Shown piece by piece: positions 33,201 through 44,455 of a stretch of DNA of 64,000 bases. Below the pieces are notes generated by a model. The model worked only from the letters and a program-made list of their open reading frames with translations, was not told where the DNA came from and did not search any database. The position numbers were made by a program, and so were the translations under genes. The DNA comes from Pegoplata infirma (lineage: Eukaryota; Arthropoda; Insecta; Diptera; Anthomyiidae), in assembly GCA_963921195.1 (NCBI GenBank), contig OY992539.1:99518964-99582963 (forward strand). The letters are read 5' to 3'. Positions within the stretch are counted from its first letter, which is position 1. Every line of letters begins with the position of its first letter.

Positions 33201-33306
33201 CCATTTTTTGGCTCATACACTTTTTTTACGAACCTCACAAAATGAGGGGTTCTAGCGATTCCAAATACTGCTGCTTAAAATCTCACACAACACTATCCCA
33301 CCCTTA
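30230..33306. mobile_element. 3.1-kb foldback with hAT-like ends and a broken internal gene
   Basis: The ends TAGGGGTGGGATAGTG (left) and, inverted from the right, TAAGGGTGGGATAGTG are flanked by an exact 8-bp duplication ATCTACAT (30222-30229, 33307-33314), the hAT signature. The arms are long (about 1 kb left, 0.95 kb right) and made of diverged ~175-bp tandem units with CCCCAACATTTT, AACATACCTA..CTATCT, AAGGGGGTCCC and CTCCTAC(C)GCTC landmarks, inverted in the right arm. The middle (31350-32380) is a different, coding-like region described separately. The architecture (subrepeated inverted arms around a gene) is like Foldback/Galileo elements, though those are P-related; the ends here point to hAT. 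Confidence 0.75.
31846..32379 (+). pseudogene. Broken gene of an unnamed multicopy arthropod family, cargo of the foldback
   Basis: Two readable blocks lie in order. Block 1 (31846-31923): IGEEILSHLWYLSGEAVALF then DSNISC and a stop. Block 2 (32170-32379): TPKFFARFGLKTNFIGSGPN, TWENCEDYQQALQILLQLHV, FNDATERGVKLIEDYNNVLC, ending at a stop. WYLSxExVxLxxFD and (V)NDTAERGVKLIEEYN are motifs I recall from a large family of uncharacterised insect and cnidarian proteins often found in many copies; this is memory, not a search. Between the blocks is a Lys/Arg-rich, stop-containing stretch, and both the beginning and the C-terminus are lacking, so the gene is dead. Its place between the inverted arms suggests it is, or was, a gene of the element. 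No function is claimed. Confidence 0.55.
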
Positions 33307-33563
33307 ATCTACATTTTATTGCCATAAATGCCACACATTTTGTTACTCATATTTAGTTTAAACCCATATATCAAGACACCCTAAAGTCCAAAGTCGTTTG
33401 CAAGTTTGTTTAAGAAATATGTATGTGTTGTTGTTTTATTTTTCTTTATAATTAAAACAAAAATATTGTTTTTCTGATAACCTTTAAAATTTTGTACATC
33501 TTTTAACTGTTAGCAATCAATCGTGCCAAATATGATATAAAATTTGTATCTGTCGCAATTTTA

Positions 33564-33950
33564 CACTCAAAAAAAACACTGTAAAATCACAAGAAAAACT
33601 TGTAACTTTTTTTTGCTTGCTACCTCCTATTTTACGAGAATTCCTAGTAATTTTACAATCTTTTTACCAATAATTTTGTAATTTTACAAGCTTTTTACCA
33701 ATAAAATTGTTAATTTACAGTTTTTTTGGCGCAACTAAAATTACAAGGAATTCTCGTGAATTTACTAGATTTTTTTTTGGTAAAATTATCTTGAAAATTT
33801 GTAAAATTACAAAAATAATTGTAAAATTACACAAAAATTTAAATTTCGATTCAAATTTGTTCGTAAAAAAACAAGGAAAACTGTTAAATATTGGTAAAAT
33901 GGGATTACATCTTTTGCTAGTTATTTGACAAAGTTTTTTTTTTTTGTGTG
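33564..33950. mobile_element. TA-flanked CACTCA element, short copy with GTAAAATTACAA words (family Y)
   Basis: The left end TA|CACTCAAAAAAAA is intact; the right end TTTTTTTTTTTTGTGTG is decayed. The interior carries GCTACCTCCTATTTTACGAG and TTGTAAAATTACAA words as at 6975-7300. About 390 bp. Confidence 0.6.
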
Positions 33951-34325
33951 AACAAATCACTGTAAAATAAACCATGTTTTTGTTTAAAATTTAAAATTCT
34001 GTTTCGTATGGTCACCTTAGTTTGTGAACTAACAATAAGAACATAAAACCTAACAGATATTTTCATAATGGAAATATGAAAAGAATATTTTGTCTTTAAA
34101 ATGGTAAACAGTAATTAAGATGTTTAAAAAATAACACAATAAATGTAAACAGACGTGTCTTCCGGATAAACATGATGCTGACTACACTTTTTTTTTAATT
34201 ATTTACTATTAATCAATTCATGTAACGTGGGAATCACAATCAAGTTCAATGTTTAATTTTTTTTATTTACCACTCGATAGATGATAATGTTATATTTGAT
34301 AATATCATGTCTGTTGATTGAATAC

Positions 34326-34811
34326 ACTGTTCGACAAAAAAAATGTTTTTTTATGTTTAAAAATTTAAAAAAGCACAATTTAGTTTTTTTCCATTTAATA
34401 ACCCGATTAGGTGAAGACCCCATTGGGTTCGGACCCGATATATCAATACCTTCATAATTTTTAATAAAAAATTTTCATGGGAGCATTTTCGAGACATGAG
34501 CATTTTCAAATTTTCGGAAGTGCCAAATTCGCAGATTCAAATTTAGGACCCATGCTCTATCTAGCTGTGTTTCTAAGACTTCACCATTTAAAGTTTTTGT
34601 AAAAAAATGTTCTTAAATATTAAAAAAATTACTGAAACAGTTAAAAAACTTCTTCAAATCTAAAAAGATATATGATAAACTTATTGGTAGTAAATTGAGT
34701 CCTAAAACTGAATCTTTTGAACTAAATTATGGCTTTAAGAAACATATCATAACAAGAAATATTTTTTTCATATTTAGGAAAAACTTCTTTGGTGGTAAAA
34801 TTTTCTTCAAC
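34326..34811. repeat. Fragments of family-Y cores
   Basis: 34380-34590 contains ACCCCATTGGGTTCGGACCC and CATGCTCTATCTAGCTGTGTTT, an inverted and diverged version of the core shared by 25600-26080 and 41480-41880. 34640-34760 (GATAAACTTATTGGTAGTAA, CCTAAAACTGAAT) matches 43225-43300 in another family-Y element. The ends are unclear. Confidence 0.5.
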
Positions 34812-36590
34812 ACTCAAAATAACAACTCTGTTAAATTACTGAAAAACGCTGCTCATTTAACAGAGTACACCATACTTTTCCAGCTAGCAGCATTTCTTAA
34901 TAATTTTACTATAAAACTCTGTAAAATGATTTTAACAACAAAAAAACTGTTAATTTACGGAGTTTATAGTAAAATATTGGATAAATACAACACAATATAG
35001 CAAAGAAAAACTCTGTAAATTTACATATATCTGTAAAATGCATTCGATACAACAAAAATTTTACAGAAAAAAACTCTGTAAATTTACAAAGTTTAATAAA
35101 ATACATGTTGTTTTACAAAATTTTTATAAGATTTTCGAAAAAAAAATTTTGTACTTTTTTACCATTTTCTCAAAAAAAAAAACAGATAAGATGTTGATGT
35201 TTTTGCAGAAAACTTTGTCTTTAACTTTAAAATTAAGATTACATAGAATAAGTCAAAATACTGATCAAACTTAGTTTTTTGGTTATAAAAAATACAGAGT
35301 ATTTCACTTAAATATGAGCCATTCCACACCAAATGTCCCGCTACAGAAAAAAATTTGTCCCTTAAATTTCTGAATAGGTTGTTTGGATAGCCCTATATGT
35401 AACTAAGAAAATTGCGTTTTTGGTTTTTCAAATTTTCGAAAACTGGGCTTAGGAGGCGTGGTCAAATATTGGGAAAATGGTAAAATTTGTGGCGAGTTGC
35501 CTTGATTAAATATTTATCACATTAAAACGGAATGCACCACAATGTCAAAAATTTACGTTCTTATATAGTTTTGTATGGGCTATCGATTAAAATTTTTTTT
35601 TTTTGAAAATTTTCAGAACCCGTTCTGAAATTTTCCATTTTTTAAAAAAGTCAATTTATCAAAAATCCGGCCACTTTTTTTTTCTTTTTTATTTATTTTT
35701 TTAAAAGTTTAGATGTTTGTCCATCCACACAAAAAAAATCAGAAACACGTTCATCTTTTTTTTCGAGAAAATCGCATTTGAACTTTAAATTTCATAACAA
35801 TTTTGTTATTTGCTTGTATTTCTTTGTTTTAAAGTTGCGAATGAGTAATATTAATTGCATAAATATTACGCTCTGTTGACACAAGGAAATACAAGCAAAT
35901 TACTAAATTGTTATGAAATTTAAAGTTCAAATGCGATTTTCTCGAGAAAAAAGATGAACGTGTTTCTGATTTTTTTTGTGTGGATGGGCAAACATCTAAA
36001 CTTTTAAAAAAATAAATAAAAAAGAAAAAAAAAGTGGCCGGATTTTTGATAAATTGACTTTTTTAAAAAATGGAAAATTTCAGAACGGGTTCTGAAAATT
36101 TTCCAAAAAAAAATTTTTTAATCGATAGCCCATACAAAACTATATAAGAACGTAAATTTTTGACATTGTGGTGCATTCCGTTTTAATGTGATAAATATTT
36201 AATCAAGGCAACTCGCCACAAATTTGACCATTTTTCCAATATTTGACCACGCCTCCTAAGCCCAGTTTTTGAAAAATTGAAAAACCAAAAACGCAATTTT
36301 CTAAGTTCCATATAGGGCTATCCATATCACCTATTCAGAAGTTTACGGTACACATGTTTTTTTTCACTGGACATTTGGTGTGGAATGCCTCATATGTATT
36401 TTAACAGAAAACTCTATTAATTATCTGTAAAAAAAGTTAAAAGTAATACAAAAGATGAAACTTTGTTTTTTTTTGTCACAACAAAATACAAAGTATTTTA
36501 TTTAAATCTGTATTTTGACAGAAAACTCTGTTAAACATTTGTTGAATTGAGATTACAGTCATTTTACAGAGCTATTATTTTGAATGAATG
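34812..36590. mobile_element. Family-Y-like element with CTCTGTTAAA words, split by hairpin X
   Basis: Left end CACTCAAAATAACAACTCTG; right end, inverted, CATTCAAAATAATAGCTCTG. The interior outside 35315-36392 is filled with CTCTGT(T/A)AAATTTAC-type words in both orientations. The TA flank is not clean on either side, so the terminus call is weaker than for the other members. Confidence 0.5.
35315..36392. mobile_element. Family X: complete 1.08-kb near-perfect hairpin element, TA target
   Basis: TGAGCCATTCCACACCAAAT at the left is inverted as ATTTGGTGTGGAATGCCTCA at the right, flanked by TA (35313-35314, 36393-36394). The two ~510-bp arms are almost identical when one is reversed, especially from 35440 to 35800 versus 35900 to 36260; the loop near 35840-35880 has ATGAGTAATATTAATTGCAT. 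No open frame. Partial copies lie at 1-214 and 10213-10824. Transcribed through, this would give a ~500-bp double-stranded RNA. Confidence 0.85.
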
Positions 36591-38114
36591 TATAATAGTG
36601 TAAAGCAAATTGAGCTTTTTTTCAAATTTCGAAAACTTTGGGGTCTAGAAAATTGCCTTTTAGGGTCTATATTAACACACAAAAATATTGGATCTGTAGG
36701 ACAATGGCTTTGGGTTCCCTTTTAACATAATAATGTTATAGGTCTGGTGTCTAACTATATAAGCTACCGGCTAACAAAAAAAATATATTAATTACTTTTT
36801 TAATTTTCCTAAAACCAAAAACGTTTGTAACTTTGATTTGTAACTTGGACCATAATTCACCTGCTGGTGAGTAAAACCGCTTTTCACCAGCTTGTAAATG
36901 CAATGTTACATTATTATTTTTCAACAAAATTTTTTTTTTCATACATATGAGGAGTTCCGTCTAAGACTTAAATTTTGAGTTAAAAAAATATGTGATTTTT
37001 GTTTTGATGGCACATCGATGAAATTTGGCATAAATATTAGAAGCTATTTAAGAATATGAAATTCGTTCGCGTCAATTAAATCGCGCAAGGGGGTCAAAAG
37101 TTATGGCGGTTTTAAGATTTGGCGGTTTTAAAAATCTTAAAAATATTTTAAAGATTTTTTTTCTACACATTTGTTGCATGCGTTATTAAAACATGCCAGG
37201 ATATATCATTTCTTCTAAAATATATGATATAATTTTAACCCTTTAATGACCAAACGATTTAAAAAAAAATATATAAGTACCTAAAATCGCGATTAATTCG
37301 CGGTAAAAGAAAAGTTTCACAATTTTTTATAACATATTTAGGCAATGCGCGATGGTATTACTGAAAATCCTATCATTGTGCCAGTAGTTTAAAAAAAATC
37401 GGTGATGCTTTTTTATAACAATAAAATTTTATATGGTCCAAAAAATATATAATCATCAACATTTTTTAACCCGCCTCTGATTTTATGATGACACATCAAG
37501 TAGGCTTTCATTTAAAACAAATTTCATCCGATTTTATGTAAAGCCTTGGATGTGCCAGATCAAAACAGGTTTAGATAAAATCATCGCGCTTTTTGCTCAG
37601 AATGGCTTAAGGTAAAAAGTTAAAAAGCAAATCAGTTCTACTCGTTAAGGCACGTCTTTTGGGGTATTAAAATGAACATGATGCATTAATTGCTACTAAA
37701 AAAATAGAAAACAGATTTGCAAATTTCGCACAATTTTCAAAAATGCCATAAAATTTTTGCAATTTATTTTTTATAAACCCGCCAGTGTTTTTTTTTATGT
37801 AAACTCACAAAAAAAACCAAATTTCGAATGAAACCGCGAATGTGCCTCGCGAAAAACTGGTATTTTAAAAAAATTACGTTTTTTCTTTCGAACTTTGATC
37901 TGCTGAAACTCCTTAACTATTCGTGGCACATTAACGGGATTAATTCCAGAATGTTAAGAACAGCTACCAACTCTAGCTCAACTTTTTTCATTCTATAGAG
38001 GGGGCCGAAATCCCTGATCAAAAAACCTCGAAAATTTAAAAACTCTTAATTTTTGGTTTCAAAACTTAACTGTCTCATAACTTCTTACCAAGCGTCTATC
38101 AAACCAAGCATCTA

Positions 38115-38740
38115 CACAGATAAAAATGAGTTGTTAGATCAAGCACGAAATACACCAGGTTGAGCATTATTTTAATTAGAAGTCATCTAATGAGGAAAAT
38201 TGTTGGATCAAGCACGAAAATTGTAGGTCAGTCATTGACTGTTCCTTGATTAAAACAATGCTTGATTTGAGTAATTTGTTAATTGTAATTTTTCTGTTAT
38301 TTTTGATTAAACCGATGCTTGATTTGAGTGAGCGATTAATCAATAATTTTGTGTTATTTTTGATTAATCCAATGCTTGATCTGAGTGAATAGTTAATCAT
38401 TATTTTATAGTTGTAGTGTTTTTTGTCAGTCTTTTCAAGACTTTTGCTTAAATTGTTTTTTTTTTGTGCTTTATATTATTTTGTTTTTTTCCGTCTTGTG
38501 TGCGAGGAAGTACTTTTCTATTTGACGACTAACGAAAACTAAAACAAAAAACGCAACAGCGTTCTTCGCATTGTTACTCAAAGCCTACTATGATGAGTTT
38601 TTTTGTGTTTATGAATTTTTTTGTGAATTTTTCAGATTTGAGTAAATGGTTAATTGATTCAAGTAAAATTTAATTGAATGTGAAATTTTAAGCTGAGCAA
38701 ATATTTAATTGTTTTTTTCCATTGAATATTTTTTTCTGTG
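38115..38740. mobile_element. TA-flanked CACAGA element with GATTAAATC / GCTTGAT words (family Y)
   Basis: CACAGATAAAAATGAG at the left and AATATTTTTTTCTGTG at the right are inverted ends flanked by TA. The interior repeats TTGATTAA(A/T)C(C/A)AATGCTTGAT four times (near 38215, 38260, 38310, 38360) with AGTAA(A)TGGTTAATTGATT variants. A small non-repeat segment (38420-38620) lies in the middle. 626 bp. Confidence 0.7.
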
Positions 38741-39119
38741 TATCAAACCAATTTTAATATAATTTTTTATGTGTAGATTGAAATATAAGGAGAACTTAAA
38801 AGAAAAAGCGTAAGAAGGTAAAAACTATGGATTATTTCAAGATATTTTTATCGATTTTTCAACTTTAACCCTCTGTAACTTTTACGGATAAAGTGGGGTA
38901 AACATTGCTCAGTGATGGTTCAAGATCTTGGTTACACAACTGCATTTACAGTTTTTCTAAATTCCAAAAACTGCCGGTTTTTTAAGCATTGATTTCAGTT
39001 TCACTGACAATGAGTTGAAATTTAAAAAAGATTTTGTGATATATTTTTTTTGTTATCAATTTTTTTTTCGTAAAATTTTTTTTATATAAATTTTTTTTTT
39101 ATAATTTTTTTTCTAATTT

Positions 39120-39604
39120 TTTTGGTACTGCGCAATAACTCCCAAATGAAATGTCCAAAAATCCACAACATAGCGTAAAGGCCTGCTACCCTAGAAAACT
39201 TTACTTTGCGGAGAGGGTGGGTTTAATGCATGCAGTTTGTAATCCCCAAGCCCGGCCCAAGACCGGCTACGTAGAAAAACTTTTAAGACAAAAAAACGAA
39301 TTGCACAGAGGTAGTATATATTTTTTTCATAATTTTTGGACTATAAACATGTAGACATAATTCCTGTAATGGGAACTTATTTAATTTTCTTTGGCACTTA
39401 TTTCATTGGGATTTCTCTCATTTTTTTGGGAGTTATTATTTTGAATTTAAATAACTCCCAAATATTGGGACATATTTAATTTTTTCTTTGGGAGTTATTT
39501 AATTTTTTAAAGTGTGGAGTTAATTCATTTTTCTTGGAACTTATTTCATTGGGAATTATTTCATTGGCACTTATTTCATTTGGGAGTTATTGCGCAGTAC
39601 CAAT
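39120..39604. mobile_element. ~485-bp element, GGTACTGCGCAATAACTCCC ends
   Basis: GGTACTGCGCAATAACTCCC at 39124-39143 is answered by its inverse GGGAGTTATTGCGCAGTACC at 39583-39602. TTGGGAGTTATTT/AACTCCCAAA words recur at least five times in the right half. The middle (39160-39330) is more GC-rich, with AAGCCCGGCCCAAGACCGGC. Flanks are T-runs, so the duplication cannot be read. Confidence 0.65.
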
Positions 39605-40095
39605 TTTTTTTCATAAATTTTTTTTGTTCATAATATTTTCTTTTTTATATTTTTTTCGTATTTTTTTTTTTCATCAATTTTTTTATATTTTTTTTTTTTT
39701 TTTTTCATCAAAATTTTTTTTTTAAATTAAAAAAAAGGCAAATTAAATAATACGATAATTAAAAATATACATCTTCTCAACATTGAGCTGACTTACGTTA
39801 TATTTTCAATAAAAAAATAATTAAAACTATTTTATCTTTTTTAAAACAAGAAAAAAAAAGTTTAGAGACCAACAATTTTTTTTTTAATATTAACTAAATT
39901 GCAAGAAAAAATTTTTTTTTTCACTTTGTTCGGAACATAGCGATTTTAAAGTCAAAAAAGGAACCCAAACCCATTGCCATACAGATCCAATATTTGCGTG
40001 TGTTAATATCGACCCTAAAAGGCAACTCTCACGACCCCGAAGTTTTCGAAACTAAAAAAAAGCTAAATTTGATCCACCCTTATGTATAAGGGAGT

Positions 40096-40754
40096 TTAAT
40101 TTAAGAAAAACTATGAACTATTTCGCAGTAGGTACATGAACTTAAGTTTTTCCCTAAAGTTACGAAATTTTCAAAATTATAAATTAAATTTATTAAATTG
40201 TAGGCAAATTTAGGAACTTTTTTTAATGAAATTGTGTCCCAACACTTAGTTATTCATTCTTCATTCTTCAAATATCTGTCGATCAGTGTCATCAATCATT
40301 AGCCGAACTAATGCGTTACGATGTAATGTCATTGATTTGCTGTTTCTCTTTTCATCATTTCTATGCATGCTGTGTACATTTTGGTGTGTAAAATAAATAA
40401 TTATTTATAATTAAGTAGAAAATTACCTCCCCAAATAGATTAAAACTACTCATAAAGAAAGAAATTATATGTATAAAAAAAGATTTATTAGCTAACACGC
40501 AATAGCTTAAATATCACTTTCACCACCATCTTCTTACAGTACCACTACTTTTTGTTAAAAAAAAAATATATATAAAAATCATCATCTCTTAAATAATTGT
40601 TTAATGAAGAAATTTAATAAATTTAAAATATTTAAAAAAAGTTACGTAAATGAAAAAGATACTCGAGTAAAAATAACTTTTATATAGTGAAAACCCTCAT
40701 CAAATCAGTGTATAACATCGGCTGCAAAACTTTTCAATTTCACCCAAACGATTA
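40096..40754. other. AT-rich sequence, nothing recognised
   Basis: No credible frame or repeat terminus is seen in about 650 bp. Confidence 0.5.
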
Positions 40755-40946
40755 ACAGGGGAAGTCTCCCTAGTGTCACCTGCGGATCTTTATGGAATTG
40801 CTTTAATTTTGCGGAGCAGGACAAATAAAGGGAAACGTATTTTTTTAGCTTCCAAATTCATAATTATGGGGTGCAACTGAGTGGGGAAAGAAACAGCGAT
40901 TTTTCAGTATTGTTCGTTTATCTCCCATATTATGCAAAGAAACCTA

Positions 40947-42122
40947 CACTGAAAAAATAACTATACTAAAATTAAATAAACACTGTTATTAATTTAAGTA
41001 AGCAAATTTTTTTGAATTTACTTCAACTTATCTTAATATAAGGTGGTTTTACTTAAAACAAAGAAAATAAACTTGATTATAGTACATGCAAATACTTAAA
41101 AAAGCACAAAAGTTTTCCTTGATTTGTTTTTTTAAATTAAGTTAAATATTCTTTACATTAATGGCGAATTGATTGCATTTAAGAAAAAAAGGGTTTATTA
41201 AAAAAATTTGTTTTACCTAAAAGAAAAAAATTTAAATTGTGTGCAAAAAAAATAAATAAGTACGTAACTTACTTAAAAATAGTATAGACATTTTCAAGAC
41301 ATTGAATCAAATAAGTACTAATCTTTAATTCCAAAACGCATTTTCTTTAATTTAATCAATTTTTGTTTTAATTTAAGACAAAAGTAATCTTTATTTTATT
41401 GATTTCATTGACTTTATTAAAATCCATATCTTCATCAGTTTAAGAAAGAATGTACTTAACTTAAGAAAAAAATACTTTAGGTATTTTGGGGACTCCATCT
41501 GGGGGCCCCATGTGGAGACCCCATGAGACCCTAACTTTAAATCCAAATTTCGATTTTCGCGGAATTTTCAAATGCCTATAACTCTGCAAATACTGCAGAT
41601 ACGAAAAAACTTCTAAAGGCATTTTTGTAGTCCTTAACTTGTAGAATATGACCGCCGAAGACCCGAAAGCTCTCCGAGTTATAGTTTTCGAGTTATTTCA
41701 TGATCAAATTTCTCAAGACCCCATTCCCAGATCTCGAAAACTAAGCCAGATAGAGCGATTCTGAACAAAATTTTGGATCAAAATGACCCTATAATAGTGT
41801 ACGCACATACTCATGGGCGGACCCCATATATTGGGGGCCCGTAGGGTCCTCCCATTGGGACTCCATAGGGTCCACAGAATCCGTAAGTTTAAGGAAATTT
41901 TTACTTATTTTAAAAAAATATTTTTCCTCTGGATAAAAACAATTAAACTTATATTAAGTACTATTTTACTTACTTTTAAGATATATTTAAGTAAATGCAT
42001 TACTATGTTTTAGGAAAAAATAAACTTGGAAAAAGAATTAATATCTTTGGAGCCCTCGCATACCCTTCTTTTTTTAAATTAAGTTCAACATGCCTTAAAA
42101 ATGGTAAAATTTTTTTTCAGTG
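40947..42122. mobile_element. TA-flanked CACTGA element with ACTTAAGT words and shared core (family Y)
   Basis: CACTGAAAAAATA at the left and ATTTTTTTTCAGTG at the right, flanked by TA; removing it restores GCAAAGAAACCTAGTCACGTT, the uninterrupted family-Z sequence (compare the inverse at 20546-20575). The outer regions are filled with ACTTAAA/TTTAAGTAA words. The core (41480-41880) carries AAACTAAGCCAGATAGAGCG, GGCATTTTTGTAGTCCTTAA and GGGGCCCCATGTGGAGACCC, homologous to the core of 25382-26226. Confidence 0.8.
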
Positions 42123-42341
42123 TAGTCACGTTATATACTAAATGAAAGATCTTTGGAAAACCTATCTAAGTGTCTAAAGAACGTGTCGAAACATGCACAA
42201 CTTTTCGTCATATTGAATAAAATATCAAAATTTTATGACATTTTTGTAAATAAGTCGAAAAATATTGTCTTTTTTATCACGTTGTTAGGACCACGACACA
42301 CGTCTCTTAAATTCCTTTAAACTAATACCAAACATGCTTAT

Positions 42342-44000
42342 TAGGGTTTTAACTTTTTTTGGACAAAAAAAAGTCCATCCCACCACGCTATTGGCAATGT
42401 TGTACAGATAACAAAAATATATTTTTTCGGTCATTTCGGTGAAAAAAGTTCACGCACCGAATACAATTTCTAAAACTCAACCAAGAATAATTTTTTTTTT
42501 TTAAAAATTTTATATTATGACGTCATATCTTAATTTTTTGAAAATTATCACAAACTCATGACTACACTCAGAAAAAAAACTAACTAAAAAATGGGAAAAT
42601 TAACTAAATCCAAGGAAAATTGATAATGGTTTAGCTCCATTGCCATGTATTCCTATTTTTTAGTCCATATTTTTCTTAAAAACTAAGACCAATTTGAACT
42701 AGAAAGTGGAAAAAAATTTCCCATGTTTTAGTTAAAAAAACATTTTTGATAAGGACATTTTTCCTAAAAATTAGTTAATTTCATATTTTTATTGGTTTAT
42801 TTATAGAATAGCATGTGAATACACACAGAATTCTCATTGTGTACATTTTTTATTTAAAATATAAAAAAAACGTTTGTTTCTTATGGTCAAGTAATAAATT
42901 TCATTAGTTTTTAAAATTAAATTACAACAAAGACTTAGTCTTTAACGTTTGTTCCCAGACTATGGGAAAACACGCCAAAGCCAAGGCCTTTGTTGTGATT
43001 AACATATTACATATTTTTCCCTAACACATACATGTGTAGAAAAAAATGTAAACATTAAATTTATTACTTGTTATACAAGACCAAACTCTCTTTTTCATAT
43101 ACTACAAATAATAAACAAAGTGTGAACTACAAGCAAGCATGAAAAAAAAAAAATAAATCAACTAAACAATTTCATGTTATGAAAAATTTACTAAACTTGT
43201 GGAAAAAACTTCCTCAAATTAAAGAAGATAAATATGATAAACTAATTGGTAGTAAATTACGTCCTAAAACTGAATTTTTTGAACTAAATTTTGCTTTTAG
43301 AAATATGTTTTAAAAATCAAGATTATTTTTCAATTATTTATTGAAAATTTATTTGACGGTAAGAATTTCTTCCATGTATTTGGGAATTCCATTTAAGGAA
43401 AATTATGGCCTATTTAACAGTCCATGAGCTAAAATTTTTTCCTAAAAGTTGTGAAAATTTCCCAAATTTTAGTTAAATTTAACTAAATTGTGGGAAAATG
43501 TATAAACTATTTTGAGGAAAATTTTTCCAAAGTTTAAGTTAATTGATTTTTTTGAGTGTACCTATCAGAAGGAACCAACATTTAACTTATTTGTAACATA
43601 CGCGAAAAAGCACTAAAATTCCGCGATTATAATCTTTAGTGGCTGAAAAGAATTACTGCATCATAGCACCCATCACTTGACACAAAAATTTAGCTAATTT
43701 AAAAAATTCGCGAAATAGCGTCATAATATCGCGATTGTTTCGCGCCCTCAATCCAATTGATGAGATTTTGTTATGATGTTAATGAAATTATAAGAAAGTC
43801 CTAAATATTTTGCAATTAAATTTAATTTGTTTATACTTAAAAGAAAAACTAATATTCAAAACTTCATCGCATTTGGTGCGTGAACTTTTTTAACGATCGC
43901 GAAAAAGTAAGACATCATTTCTTAATATTTTTTTATGGCCTATATGACTATGGGATGGACATTTTGATATTTGCAAAAAATTCAAAAAGTTATAACCCTA
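42342..44000. mobile_element. hAT-like element, TAGGGTTTTAAC ends, 8-bp duplication
   Basis: Left end TAGGGTTTTAACTTTTTTTG; right end, inverted, TAGGGTTATAACTTTTTGAA; both then share GTCCATCCCA. The flanks are ATGCTTAT (42334-42341) and ATGCCTAT (44001-44008), an 8-bp duplication with one change; the family-Z unoccupied sequence reads CATGCCTATATTAA. A nested family-Y element occupies 42565-43558. The remainder has TTCGCGAAATAGCG-type words and no transposase frame. Confidence 0.75.
42565..43558. mobile_element. TA-flanked CACTCA element with TTTAGTTAA words (family Y)
   Basis: CACTCAGAAAAAAAAC and GATTTTTTTGAGTG are inverted ends flanked by TA (42563-42564, 43559-43560). The interior is dominated by AACTAAA/TTTAGTT with TTTTCCCA/GGGAAAA additions. 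43225-43300 (GATAAACTAATTGGTAGTAA) matches 34680-34700. 994 bp, non-coding. Confidence 0.75.
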
Positions 44001-44025
44001 ATGCCTATGTTAATTTTAACTAAAG

Positions 44026-44195
44026 TGCGTATGATACTTGCTTGTTTCAAGTTACTTGTTGCTGCATTTATTAGGGTTTTTCTATAAAAATTTCGATAAC
44101 TTAAACTAAAAATTTTGAATTTATCGAAATTCCCATAGAAAAACCCTAATAAATGCAGCAACAAGTAACTTGAAACAAGCAAGTATCATAAAGGC
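44026..44195. mobile_element. ~170-bp near-perfect palindrome
   Basis: GTATGATACTTGCTTGTTTC..AAGTTACTTGTTGCTGCATTTATTAGGGTTTTTCTAT in pieces is repeated inverted from 44120 to 44195 with hardly a mismatch; the loop is ACTAAAAATTTTGAATT. It includes inner TTAGGGTTTTTC ends that recall hAT-type termini. It may be a self-insertion or an inverted duplication of a hAT MITE. Confidence 0.65.
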
Positions 44196-44326
44196 ATAAG
44201 TAGGCGTAAATCGTAAAAATTAAAAAGGTCAATTTCACCCCGTACAATTCGACCCTCCTAAAAATAAGTTTGGGCTGCTAAAAAAAATACGTGTCGAATT
44301 AATTTTTGTCCTGAACAACTAGTGTT

Positions 44327-44455
44327 TCTAAACCGGTTAACCGGAATTGAAAAATTTCCGGTGCATTAAAATCTGTTTTTTTTTGGATAGGTAACCGGTT
44401 TTTAAATACGTTAAAAACTGAATATTTTTGCAAATATTAAGGTGCTACACTTATT
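44327..44455. repeat. Left-end fragment of a hAT-like element with CCGGTTAACCGG words
   Basis: TAGTGTTTCTAAACCGGTTA at 44329 has a hAT-like start and subterminal CCGGTT repeats (44337, 44392). It is cut off before a sequence starting TTATTTTTATACCCTACACC at about 44452. No right end was found. Confidence 0.4.

Larger units (their letters stand above)
36595..40090. mobile_element. ~3.5-kb foldback with ~130-bp arms
   Basis: GAAAACTTTGGGGTCTAGAA..GGATCTGTAGGACAATGGCTTTGGGTTCC (36640-36720) is inverted at 39955-40055 (GGAACCCAAACCCATTGCCA..TTTTCGAAAC). The outer boundary is near AAATTGAGCTTTTTTT / AAAAAAAGCTAAATTTGATC. The interior is AT-rich without a gene but carries two nested elements (38115-38740 and 39120-39604). 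Confidence 0.6.
40755..44325. mobile_element. Family Z element, copy 3, right end lost, three nested insertions
   Basis: The left end is ACAGGGGAAGTCTCCCTAGT. Family-Z blocks follow in order (TTTAGCTTCCAAATTC; GCAAAGAAACC | GTCACGTTATATAC; AACTTTTCGTCATATTGAA; CAAACATGC | ATGCCTATG; TTGGGCTGCTAAAAAAAATA) but are separated by the elements at 40947-42122, 42342-44000 and 44026-44195. It fades out after GAATTAATTTTTGTCCTGAA. Confidence 0.7.

Noticed and set aside
39534..39725. Hydrophobic 63-codon frame resembling a membrane protein
   Set aside because: It is mostly Phe/Ile/Leu from a T-rich tract next to the GGTACTGCGC element.
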